A stretch of 64,000 nucleotides of DNA from Dimorphilus gyrociliatus. Its lineage: Eukaryota > Annelida > Polychaeta > Dinophilidae. The notes under the pieces were generated by a model that saw only the letters and a list, made by a program, of their open reading frames with translations, ran no database searches and was not told where the DNA came from. Below, piece after piece: positions 1-9,992 of this stretch. Position numbers and translations under genes: made by a program. The stretch covers positions 1,116,001 to 1,180,000 of the forward strand of contig CAJFCJ010000008.1 in the NCBI GenBank assembly GCA_904063045.1, in the 5' to 3' direction. Positions within the stretch are counted from its first letter, which is position 1. The number at the start of each line of letters is the position of its first letter.

Positions 1-95
1 AATCTTTGCAGTTCGCGTGCCTGTCAGCCAGAGGATTTTCATTCGCCCGATGCGCTGCCCTGTGAAAATCGAACATTTTTCTTTTTTTTCTATAG

Positions 96-1921
96 CCACA
101 TCTATAGCCCTTTCCATATGGACTATGTGCGAAAAAAGTTGGCTTTTGGGATATAGTACTTCGGATAAAACAGGCTCGGATTTAGTATTTGCTAAATTGT
201 CTCCATGGTACTTGTGCGTAAAAGATTTAACGGAGACCATTTCTTGTTTTCGAATGTATGATTGGTACGATTCAAAACTTGGTAAGAAATCGAAACATAT
301 CTTGACTGTAAATCGTTACGTATAGTTTAAAGAATTAATAAATAATATAGGCTTATCTTGATTACAGCTGGCCTTACTGCAAATCAGCATTTGGAATATT
401 GGATAATCGGAGTTCTATTCATTACACTCATTCCTTCTGCCTTAGCGTCGTGCAAGTGCTCGTTTGTTAAACGATTTGACGAAGAGAGCAGAAGATTTTT
501 ATTCATTCTTTTAGCATTTTCATGTAAGTCTCTTTTGTACAACTATATTTGCCATTTTTCCACCGTTGTAAGTCGATTTATCAAATTCATGGTTGGTTGA
601 TGAAGCGTATTTGATAAAAGAAAGATTCTCCTCCATACGACTCATGCCTTGATATACCATTCAGTTTTCCTACTACTTTTTATACTCTTAAAAAACCATT
701 GTCTTTTCCTTTTAATTCAATATAGACCCTTCCAATCTCCTTCTCCCCTTTCCGTTATTGGAATCTTTCATTAAATCTCTGGACTTAGCTTTCTTTTGGT
801 TAATAGAAGACCTGCTAGCCAAGTTTAATTAGTGTTCGGAATCATTGTCCATCTTTAACGTTATAGGGAGGGAAAAAAACAACGTTTATATAGGCTTAAA
901 TAGGAAATTTTTGGACTGATTAAAAAGGCATCATTAAATATTGCAGTCGATTTATACGTTCAATTTTTTTCTCCGTCAAATCGATCTTCGATTTGACGTT
1001 TTTTTTCAAACGATTAGAGATGGAAATTGCGTTTTTTCCGATGGACGAAAGAAAAAAGTGAATTCCGTGCGCATCGGTACAATAACGCCCGAAAGCCATA
1101 AAGGGAGTAGACGCCGCGGTGGATTAGAGCGGTTTGCTAGTGATAATTTGTGACGCCCGTAGCGCAGGAATGTTGCTGGCGGGAAATTAGACGATGGTCT
1201 GGGGCTTTTTCTAGAATCAACATATGGCATATAACGATAGTTTAAAATGTATAATGAGGCTTTCCCTCCCTTTGAAGTCCTGTGGGAAGCGTGATTACAA
1301 TATAAACTAATTCTTGACTGAAATGACGTCACAATTACAAGAGCCTTTTTCATTTCGTTGTAAACTTTTGAAGTTAGTTGTAAACGCTTTCCTAAGTATC
1401 GACGAATTCCATGATCAATATATTTATTCAATTAAGATACGTCCCTGATGATAAGACATACAAGATCCTCTATCCGTATTTCAATTATCCAGGGATATTT
1501 TAAATAGTAAGAACTCAGTTAGATCTGTAGGAGATCCTATCAAACAAAAGTCTTTTATCCCTATTGCCAAATAACTGATTACTTGTCCTATTTTTTCCAC
1601 ATAAATAAACAAATTATTTTCACTATCTCTTCAGCTCTCCTTACTTTGGCATCCATTATCGTATTCATCGTGACCTGTCAAAGAGGGGTTCAGGACCTAA
1701 CAACCGGAAAGAAGTTATCCAAAACCTTTAATTGGCCATTCTACATCCGTATTCTCGCGGGTCTCTTTTCCCTGGCCGCGCTCGTTTCTTGTCTAATCAA
1801 CGATATCCGATTGAGAAGACGTTCTGCCGATGAGAACGAATGCGACCCGGAAACGGTTACCTTTTTACAGGTAGAAGATGGAATTGACAAAGCGGAGTGT
1901 AACGAAACTGTACAATTATAA
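96..1921 (+). CDS. Claudin/PMP22-like four-TM protein, 3' part (5' partial)
   Basis: Three exons are visible: 96-281, 368-523 and 1635-1921, with phase-1 introns, giving 208 residues to a TAA stop. The first exon opens after a polypyrimidine/TATAG acceptor, so the start and most of TM1 lie upstream of the window. The extracellular loop carries the claudin-superfamily pattern (SIWTMC near the start, then two further Cys ending in CFRMYDW). Three hydrophobic segments follow (YWIIGVLFITLIPSALAS; FLFILLAF joined across the splice to SALLTLASIIVFIVTC; FYIRILAGLFSLAALVSCLI), then a short acidic cytoplasmic tail ending VQL, a possible class II PDZ ligand. Members of this family seal or organise cell contacts or act as accessory subunits. 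The sequence does not say which branch this is. Exon structure is well supported; family assignment is moderate. Confidence 0.68.
524..1634 (+). other. Intron 2 of the claudin-like gene
   Basis: This 1.1-kb intron runs from a GTAAGT donor to a TCTCTTCAG acceptor. No supported gene lies inside; the open frames on both strands lack coding character. A perfect palindromic CRE (TGACGTCA) sits at 1324-1331. Confidence 0.6.
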
Positions 1922-2098
1922 TTTATGTATACAACAATTAGCTGATCACACAGTTTGTGTATAGTTACTTATTAAAGAAGGAACACGATGAAAAATAAGA
2001 AAAGTTAAACTTTAATTAAATTTAGTAGAAGCACTATATACGTAAATATGTAATTCCATAACTACAATTGAAAAGTGCAAAGCTGAACAAACAAAAGA

Positions 2099-2104
2099 AA
2101 TAAA
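2099..2104 (+). terminator. Poly(A) signal of the claudin-like gene
   Basis: AATAAA lies about 180 nt after the TAA stop at 1919-1921. No other canonical hexamer is nearer. Confidence 0.45.
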
Positions 2105-3010
2105 ACAAAAAGTATAATTAAGTGTTTTGTAGTATAGTTCAATTACTCCCAACTATGGTACAGGAAATAGAAAGAAAGATCGGGTAGCTGGTTAACTGAA
2201 TAGTCTTTCTTTTGTTTTCTTTTTCCAATTCTTTTTAGACGATGACTTTATCATCAAAGTGTCATCGATATTTAATTATAGACGCCTACTTTTCTCAATC
2301 TGGTTCTAATTCAGAAAGATATTATGGAAGTTTCTCCCCTTGTTCATTTATATCCTTAAATCAGAGTAACTACTTCTACACAAGTGGGATAGTCTCTTTG
2401 AATAGTTCAAAGAAAAGAGGAGGCCATAACGAAAAGGAGTGGGGTTCTAATAAAATTTTTTCGCTTTTTGTCAAAACGCAACCTAGTGGACATAAAGGTA
2501 GCTACTTTTGACAACACAACGTCCGCGTATAATAATTTTATGGTTTCTCGTTACACGTGTTTCTAGTAAAAGATTCATCATTTTGTAACAACGCTGAAAA
2601 GAGTAGCTGTTTTTTTATAAGTTCAACGAACATTTGATCAATAAATAGCATTCAAACCGTAGTTGGATAGAGAATACAACAACATATCAATACATTTCAT
2701 ATAAATATATATGTATTTATTTCTTTTTTCTGGTTAAAACTACGAAAATCGATTTTCCCAGCATAATCTTTATTAGAAGAAAAAAAAAGGAGATCACTTC
2801 GGATTTTAGTGCTGGCTTTGACTGTTGCAATGTACTTTGAAAATTGTTTTTCATATACGTTGAAACTCTGGAGTGAAGGAATTCCAGCAAATGTTTTGTG
2901 AGTGCCTTTCTTTATTATTGATTTTTCTCTTTATATAATTTATATAACACTGTATTTCACTCCAAACATTAGAGAGAAGGCCAAAATCCTGTTTGTTTAA
3001 AAAAAATACA

Positions 3011-3012
<2 letters not shown>

Positions 3013-3053
<41 letters not shown>

Positions 3054-3063
3054 ATATATATAT
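3013..3063. repeat. (TA)n microsatellite
   Basis: About 50 nt of alternating TA, slightly interrupted at its 3' end, immediately upstream of the SDR gene. Confidence 0.9.
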
Positions 3064-3146
3064 ACAGTATACTTTTATTTATATCAGTTTTTTTATTCTA
3101 TATAGTAGCAGAAGACACGATAAAAGGATAGAATAAATATGCAGCT

Positions 3147-6001
3147 ATGACCTCTTTTCTGAAAAAGAGTCTTCCTTTCATTACCTCGTTTACTGGAGGA
3201 TTGATATTCTACAAAATATATAGTTTTATTAAAAATAAACGATTTGTTTCATTTATTGGTAAAGCAGTTTTCATTACGGGATGCGATACAGGGTTTGGTT
3301 ACTTATTAACCAAACAACTTGCAAAGATGGGCATCTTTGTCTTTGCTTCTTGCTATACGGATGCTGGTAAAAGAAAATTGGAAGAGGAATCTTTACCAGC
3401 TGTTATCCCAATTAAGGTGGATGTTAGAAATACTGCAACTATACAAGAGGCCTTTGAGATCGTATTGGCAACTGTCGAAGAAAAAGATTTAAGTAAGTAG
3501 TAGGACAGGATATTGTATAAATTATTGTTTAGTTAGGCCTATTCGAACCCTCTTTAAGTCTATTATAGCAATATTTGTAACTTGGTTACTAGGATTTAAC
3601 GGTAAACAAGTGTCAATCTTTGCCGAGAAATGACAAAGAATGGTGAAGTGTGCTCTTTCTGTGGTCAAGATGATAGAGAGGTAATTAGGATACTCGAATG
3701 TGGCCATCGTACTTGTCAGGATTGCTCGAAAACTCTAATAAGTATCGATAAGAGTGATGTTGTTATTTGCAAACTTTGCGTTGAGTCAGAGCAAGCTGAG
3801 GATGTAAATATAAATGTCGAATACATTAATCCCTTAAGAGCAAAAAGAGATAGGGAGGAAAAAGAGAAAGAAAAAGAAAATGAAAAAGAAAATGAAAAAG
3901 AGAAAGAAAAGAAAAGAGAAGACGAAGAACAAGAAAAAGAAAAGGAAAAAGAAAAAGAAAAGAAGGATAGAAAAGAAACAGAAAAACTGACCGAAAAACA
4001 AGAGGAAAAGAAAGAAAGCTTTAAAGAAATCGTCACTAAAGAGCAAGATAAAATTGAGAATAGTCAGGAAAGTCAGAAAGAAAACACTATTGAAATCGAT
4101 AAAGAAAATCCTAAGAGAAATGAAAGAAAAAAGAGTAGTTCTTCTGAATCAAGTTCAAGTAGTTCATCTTCTGACGATGAAGAGGAAGACAATGATCAAA
4201 GAAATTTATGCTCAGAATTAGTAGAAGAAATTGAGTTATCGAAGAATCAAATAATGGGTCTAACCTCTCTTCCGGATGAAGAAGGATTAATCTTAGTAAC
4301 AGATTCTGATATCGTATTATTGGATCTGACAGGAAAGGAAATTCATAAATTTCATTACCTAATTAATCACTCATACACTGGTGGTTTATGCCTATCTGAA
4401 GACGGAAATAGAATTCTTGTGGGTTTATCGAGTCCAAAATATACAGGTGTTGCATTTTACGAAAGAACAGGGAAATTTCGATATTCAGCTTTCATTAAAC
4501 ATCCGGGAGTCATAACAGCCGTTCAAACTTTTGATGACGGCCTAATAATATTAGATAGAGAGAAGAAAAGTATTTATCACCTAAATTCAGAGAAGAGAAT
4601 CATGGAAGAATTTCCCGGAGATAGGCGCCATCTAGCTGATTTGGTTCACTTAGCAATTGATTACCAATATCGTTTCTTAATCTTAGATCGACGTAATTGC
4701 ACAATCGAATGTATGAATGAGAAGGGTAAAGTTTTATTTAGCTTCGGTAGCCCTGAAAATCTCAATAATCCAATAAAAATATTAGCGGCTGAAGAAGATT
4801 TAATCTTAGTATTGGGGACGAATAAAATAACAGCTTTCAATTACGAAGGTCGATTTATCACCAATATATATCAGACTAAAACTCATGAATTTGTAGATTT
4901 TTGTAAATTGGCACCAAAGTTAATTGCCATACTAAGAAAAGATGGAAAAATAATTAAGATACGATATAATATCATGTACCAAAATTTTCGGAATACTGCA
5001 ATAAAAAGGAAGACAAATGGCAAAAAAGGACAAATAAATTCAACGAATAATCAATTAACTTTTACTCAAAAGAGTACATGCTGTTGTATATCTTAAAAAT
5101 GAAATAGAAATTTGTATACTAGGCCTAATTTAGTAATAATAAAAAAAATACTTATAGTTATTTGTTCTTTGTATGTGTTTTTTATACAGTTTTCTGGGCT
5201 ATTGTAAATAACGCTGGCGTTTCCACCGTTAATTCGCCGTTTGAATTCTATACGAGAGATGATTACGAAAATGTTTTCAATATAAACGTTTTCGGTATAG
5301 CCGAAGTCTCTAGAATATTCTTGCCTCTTTTGAAAATTTCACAAGGAAGAATAATAAATACAACAAGTGCTTCTGGTTTTCTTCCGCTACCTTCGGCAGC
5401 CGTTTACTCAACTAGCAAATACGCTGCCGAAGCTCTATCGGATATTATGAGGTTGAGATTAACAATAATATCGTTATCATCTATAGCAGCTAATTTAAAT
5501 AATTTGTCTAAATATAGAATAGAGGCAAGAAGATGGGGAATAAAGGTGTCCAAAATTCAACCTGGTCTTTTTAAAACGGATTGCCATAATTATGAACGTA
5601 TGAAAACACTTCGAAATAGACAATGGTCCCGTTTACCAGAAGCTATTCGATTAGAATACGGAAATAAGTTTTCGTATAGTTGTAAGTACTTTCTAAGATA
5701 GATTCCAAACGTATTTGCGGTTTTCTAATACTACATACTTATTTTTAAATTAGCTCTCAATATAGCTGAAAAGCAAATCGATACGAGAGCTTCGACTAAT
5801 TTACAATTAGTTATTGATGCCTACTTGAACGCTCTCTTCTCTATTCAACCCCATACCTCTTACATTATTGGATCGGATGCAAAATGGGTATTCTATCCTC
5901 TCTCATTTGTTCCACATTGCTTAAGGGATGTTATATTGAGTTTCATTAGTGCTCCTTTATTAAATAGGAGAAAATGGAATTTTAAAAAGAGAAAGAACTA
6001 A
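3147..6001 (+). CDS. Short-chain dehydrogenase, retinol/17beta-hydroxysteroid type (SDR9C/RDH-like)
   Basis: Four exons, 3147-3492, 5190-5451, 5518-5681 and 5754-6001, encode 339 residues. Classical SDR signatures are present in order: cofactor motif TGCDTGFG near residue 46, NNAG, a catalytic Ser in NTTSASG, and YSTSK. The C-terminal half reads like RDH/HSD17B enzymes (ARRWGIKVSKIQPG, then YIIGSDAKW). An N-terminal hydrophobic stretch suggests ER membrane anchoring. The expected activity is NAD(P)-dependent oxidoreduction of retinoids or steroids; substrate is not decidable from sequence. The start is the first in-frame ATG, preceded by an out-of-frame ATG 8 nt upstream. Intron 1 (1697 nt) holds a whole second gene on the same strand. 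Intron 2 is 66 nt, a multiple of three, and has no in-frame stop. Confidence 0.9.
3630..5096 (+). CDS. RING-finger protein with NHL-like beta-propeller and CaaX tail (TRIM-NHL-like), nested in an SDR intron
   Basis: An intronless 488-residue ORF. Residues 8-50 form a RING-HC finger (C-x2-C, C-x-H-x2-C-x2-C, then C-x2-C), implying E3 ubiquitin-ligase activity. No B-box is evident. Residues about 75-200 are a highly charged Lys/Glu region followed by a poly-Ser/acidic stretch. From about residue 205 to 450, repeating strand patterns (GLTSLPDEEGLILVTDSDIV, then VLLDLTGKEIHKF and similar blades) look like an NHL or six-bladed propeller, a protein- or RNA-binding surface in TRIM-NHL proteins. The last residues are STCCCIS, matching a CaaX box (C-C-I-S) with adjacent Cys. 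The gene starts 138 nt after the SDR exon-1 donor, so it must use a promoter in that intron or the host transcript. The lack of introns suggests a retrocopy (inference). Confidence 0.85.
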   Translation: MTKNGEVCSFCGQDDREVIRILECGHRTCQDCSKTLISIDKSDVVICKLCVESEQAEDVNINVEYINPLRAKRDREEKEKEKENEKENEKEKEKKREDEEQEKEKEKEKEKKDRKETEKLTEKQEEKKESFKEIVTKEQDKIENSQESQKENTIEIDKENPKRNERKKSSSSESSSSSSSSDDEEEDNDQRNLCSELVEEIELSKNQIMGLTSLPDEEGLILVTDSDIVLLDLTGKEIHKFHYLINHSYTGGLCLSEDGNRILVGLSSPKYTGVAFYERTGKFRYSAFIKHPGVITAVQTFDDGLIILDREKKSIYHLNSEKRIMEEFPGDRRHLADLVHLAIDYQYRFLILDRRNCTIECMNEKGKVLFSFGSPENLNNPIKILAAEEDLILVLGTNKITAFNYEGRFITNIYQTKTHEFVDFCKLAPKLIAILRKDGKIIKIRYNIMYQNFRNTAIKRKTNGKKGQINSTNNQLTFTQKSTCCCIS

Positions 6002-6052
6002 AAACAAAAATCATAAATTTCTTAAAGATATCAAATTTTAGTATAAATTCTA

Positions 6053-6058
6053 TAATAA
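6053..6058 (+). terminator. Poly(A) signal of the SDR gene
   Basis: AATAAA, partly duplicated, about 50 nt after the SDR stop codon. Confidence 0.55.
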
Positions 6059-6380
6059 ATAAATATATACATTCAAATAAATGCTGTGAATAAACAGCAA
6101 AAAAAAGAAAAGAATACAAAATTTGCAATTCTATACAGAAAAATCTAATTAATAGAAAATTAACCAATAAAAGTAGAATTCGATCATATTAATCACTTTT
6201 TATTTCATTTAAAAGTGAATGATTTATGAAAGATCAAAATTAGAAGGCAAAATGTTGAAAAATATTGAACAACAATACGATTAATGAACGAAATCTCTTA
6301 TGAAAAAAAAAGAAAAAAAAGGAATAAAAACAAAATTTATAATAAATCCTTTAATATATCTTTTTATTCTTTCGTTTCTT

Positions 6381-6385
<5 letters not shown>

Positions 6386-6413
<28 letters not shown>
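6386..6413. repeat. (CT)n microsatellite
   Basis: Fourteen or so CT units in a pyrimidine-rich stretch. Confidence 0.9.
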
Positions 6414-6417
<4 letters not shown>

Positions 6418-6740
6418 CGGTACTCTAAATCTTTGTATACTATATATATACCATATATATAAAATACTTCTTGTAAATATAAATAGCAATGAAAGAGCTG
6501 TTTCAAGTACTCGTGTCTTTCCTTCTCTATTCCTCTTTCTATGTATTTATAGATAATACTAGGAATAGATAAGAAATAGGAAATAAATAAAATATAGTAA
6601 GAAAGGAAAACAAAAAACAAAAAAAGTTGAATGGTTTTGTTTTTTTTACATATGTTTTGGGCAAAAATGAAAAAAATATGAAAAAGGACGGAATGAATAT
6701 ATTTATCTAAAAAATTGTTTTGAATAAGCTAGAATATTAA

Positions 6741-9099
6741 TTATCTTTTAATATCCAAGTTACTTGATTCGTTTATATTTTGATTGGATTTTATTGTTTC
6801 GCTGTCATTAGATTTGATATCATTGTATAGAGTTGTGTTAATAATGGAAGCTTGCGAAACTCCGGCGGTCGTTGTACACGGACTTACAGATGAGCTGGAG
6901 CTTCTATCAAATATATTTTTCTTGAATAGGCAACACCAATTTGACTTTTGTACGTTTTCCATTACATAATTCTCACTTAGTTCTGTTATTACTGATCTCC
7001 TCTTATGAAATTTCAATTGGAAATTATCCATAACACCCGCGTCTTTTCTCCTTTGTTGACGCTCTAATAATATATTACGTATTCTCATATAATTATGAAA
7101 GTGATTAAAATTCGAAGCAATTATAGGAATGGGTAATCCTGTTGCTAGGATACCACATATAGCACAAAGCGCACCAATTAAGTAACCTTGACTAGTGTTT
7201 GGCACAATATCACCATAGCCAACCGTTGTCATGGTTATTATGCACCACCAGAATCCAATTGGTATTGAAGTCACTTCGGATTTATCGTCTTCAAATTCGA
7301 AAAAGTATAAAAGAGTAGAAAAGACAAGCATACCCATGAAAATGAGCAAAAATAGTAAAACAAGTTCTTCTGCCGACTTTTTAAGAGCTAATTGCAATAA
7401 TTTAAGTCCTTTATGATGTCTGGCCATCTTTAGTAATCTGAATACTCGAAGTACACTGGCCACAAATAAGTAAGCTAATAAGGCAACGTAGGTGTTTGTT
7501 TTTAGTGAGAAGAATCTCCTCCATACGAACAAGCCCATCATCGGGAATACAGAGAGAATGTCTATAATATTCATAACTGATACGAAGAAACGTTTCTTAT
7601 TGGGGCAAACAGAAAATCTTATAACTAATTCGAAAAAGAAGAGAATAATACAACTTCCATCTGTATACAACAGAGCTGGATGACTATCCGTTGCAATTAA
7701 CATTCTCTTTTTTGGGTTTGTTTCATTAGCAACATCTGGAATTGATCCACTTCGTAGGGTTCTAAATTTTGGTACCGTTTCCATACATACAATAGCGATA
7801 GAAACTAATATCATTATGAAGTAAAATACAGCCCATAACTGAAAGAAAGAACGTAACATTTAAAATAGAATACTCAAAGTATAAGTTCACCTACATACCA
7901 TATATATAAATATGGAAGTATATGCTAATCTATATACAGTATATTATATATTGTTCTATAGCTAGTTTATTGGTATCTTATACGTAAAATACCGTTGAAC
8001 ACTCCTTACATATTAAATAAAATAATCTTTGCCACATAAGCAATAAACTTGTTTGAACGAGGGAAGAAAAGGACAGTATATACCGCTGATGAGTAAGAAG
8101 AAAGTTCATAAAAAATGTTCTTATATTATTGGAAAGTGGAACACTTAATTTGAATTAATACAATATATGGAATATTGTATTTATACTATTTAAAAATAAT
8201 ATACGGTTGTTCATATTACAAGTTCAGTATTATTTGAAAAGCCGATAAAATTGGAACAAATAGGTTGGTGGAAATATAATCAAATTGCAGTTTATTCATT
8301 CATATTTTTCGTATTTATATGATATATTAGGCTTAAAATTAAATTAAGAATATAATTAATTAAGAATCTATGACGTGTATTTTTTAATAATATAGAAGAA
8401 CTTCTTATGCAAATATTTGAATTGGTGTAAGTTGTACGGGGGTCCTTTAAGGGGCTTGATAATCAAAGAATAGTTAATATTTTAATATCTTGAAAGCTCA
8501 ATTACCAAATAGGCAAAGATTATTTACATATCTGAATCAGATTTCTTGAATGAATGAAAGTTGTGGATTTTTTTTCAAAGTGAAACGAAGGGCAGGGTAA
8601 ACTCAAGTAATGAATAAGATTAAAAAGAACTTATTGAGTTACTTACGCGAGCAGCTGCTGATGAATTGGGCTTTTCTAAGAATCTCCATAATCTATGCCT
8701 GAAGGAAAACTTTTCTTGTGGTGTATAACTTCCCTTTTCTGAATGAGATAGTGTTTTGTCTAGGATTTTTAAAGTTTCTTGTTCTTTGTCCCAATCTTTA
8801 TAGGCATTATAGCAGCAACTGGCAATGCAATGTTCTTCAATTTTCCAAAATAATAGTTCGGCTTTTATAGAGGATCCACATAAACAATGACTAAAATGCA
8901 ATTCACCAGATCTATAATAATCTAGTATAGATGAAAATAAATCTGGATTCCTATCAAAAAAGAATTCGTTTGTATCCTCGTTATAATTTGAATTGTCTTT
9001 CTGCAACGAAGACAATAATGAATTAGGAACAGATCTTAAAGTGCTCGCAAAAGTTTGAAATTTTCTCCCACCAACATTCAATTTTACTATTTCCTCCAT
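6741..9099 (-). CDS. Voltage-gated potassium channel alpha subunit, Kv3/Shaw-like
   Basis: Two exons on the minus strand, 8647-9099 and 6741-7838, join in phase 0 and give 516 residues. The N-terminal T1 tetramerisation domain (LNVGGRKF onward) has the H-x5-C-x20-C-C zinc site of non-Shaker Kv channels, which excludes Kv1. The splice joins KPNSSAAAR to LWAVF, the conserved entry into S1. S2 carries acidic and basic residues, S4 is SVLRVFRLLKMARHHKG, the pore filter is TMTTVGYGDIVP, and S6 has the PIPI bend (GLPIPIIASNF). The cytoplasmic tail is Ser/Asn rich. Kv3 is favoured by the T1 sequence; Kv2 and Kv4 share the zinc site and PxP. S4 lacks basic residues at the two outermost positions seen in mammalian Kv3. 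The protein forms tetrameric delayed-rectifier-type K+ channels at the plasma membrane. Confidence 0.9.
7839..8646 (-). other. Intron of the Kv gene
   Basis: 808 nt between a GTAAGT donor (8641-8646, minus strand) and a TTCTTTCAG acceptor. No gene or conserved element recognised. Confidence 0.8.
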
Positions 9100-9992
9100 T
9101 GCACTTAAACTAAGATTGAGATTTTAATAATTATGTTCAATATTCCCGAGTGAATCGCGCAATTTATAGCTGTATTAATCCGATTATTTCCTTTCTAAAT
9201 CTTGAGCATAAGAGTATCATAATACTCACACAAGTCCGCGGCAATTTTTCATTTTCTTTTTCTACTAATTTCTTTTGTCAATCAAGTTTTTTCAAGATTT
9301 TTGTTATCTATCTTTACTTTTCATTTATATAAATAAATTGAGATATATAGAAATATATAATAAATGTCTATGAAATAGTATATAACGCTATAATCTATGT
9401 CATATATATTTTTAACAACCAAACTAGTAGCAAGGTGAAATCCGTACTTCTTTATGATTCTGTAGTACACAACACTTTACTATTGAATAAAATGGGTAAT
9501 GGTCGACAACGGAAATTTAAATAACAACTCGTTGGGTTATATGGCAGAATTGTTAGTCCTATAAAACGGCCAATCAATTGAATAATCAATAATTGTAGTA
9601 ATAGATGAATAGAATGAGACGTTAGGTAAAATATTTTTTTCAGTTTTTAAGCGGTTAATAACCTTTTTGAAAGCTAAAAAAACACTGAAAATAGTATTTC
9701 AATCTTTATTTCTTTCTTTTTTTTGTTTTTTATAAAAAAAAATTGCATAAACTTTTAAACAAACTTTGAGAAGTTCGATTTGATATTGAATTAATTTTTC
9801 TTATTTTAATATAAATATTCAAAACTACTGAATAAATATTTTATTTAAATATTTGTCCTTTCTAAATTTTTGTCTATGGTTACTTGGCTTTGTATCTAAT
9901 GCTTGCCTAATTTTGAATAGTATGAACAGTATGTATTCCAATATATATATTTAAAAAGTCGTGTCGCAAATAGGGAATAAAATGTTGCTTAT
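9100..9992. other. Spacer between Kv 5' end and LU gene 3' end
   Basis: AT-rich sequence with the Kv promoter region and the LU-gene 3'UTR. TTTATT at 9839-9844 gives AATAAA on the minus strand, about 150 nt after the LU stop codon, and is the likely poly(A) signal. No gene seen. Confidence 0.45.

Larger units (their letters stand above)
1922..3146. other. Intergenic spacer upstream of the SDR gene
   Basis: Contains the claudin-like 3'UTR and the SDR promoter region. An 89-residue open frame at 2242-2511 shows no domain or clear splice context and is not called. A long TA run sits at about 3013-3063, about 90 nt before the SDR start codon. Confidence 0.5.
6002..6740. other. Spacer between convergent SDR and Kv genes
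   Basis: Holds the 3'UTRs of two converging genes. It contains a (CT)n run at about 6386-6413 and short AT repeats. Open frames across the CT run are low-complexity artefacts. Confidence 0.6.

Noticed and set aside
3716-4046. Antisense open frames rich in Ser/Phe opposite the RING-NHL gene
   Set aside because: They are the reverse of the Lys/Glu low-complexity coding region and have no features of their own.
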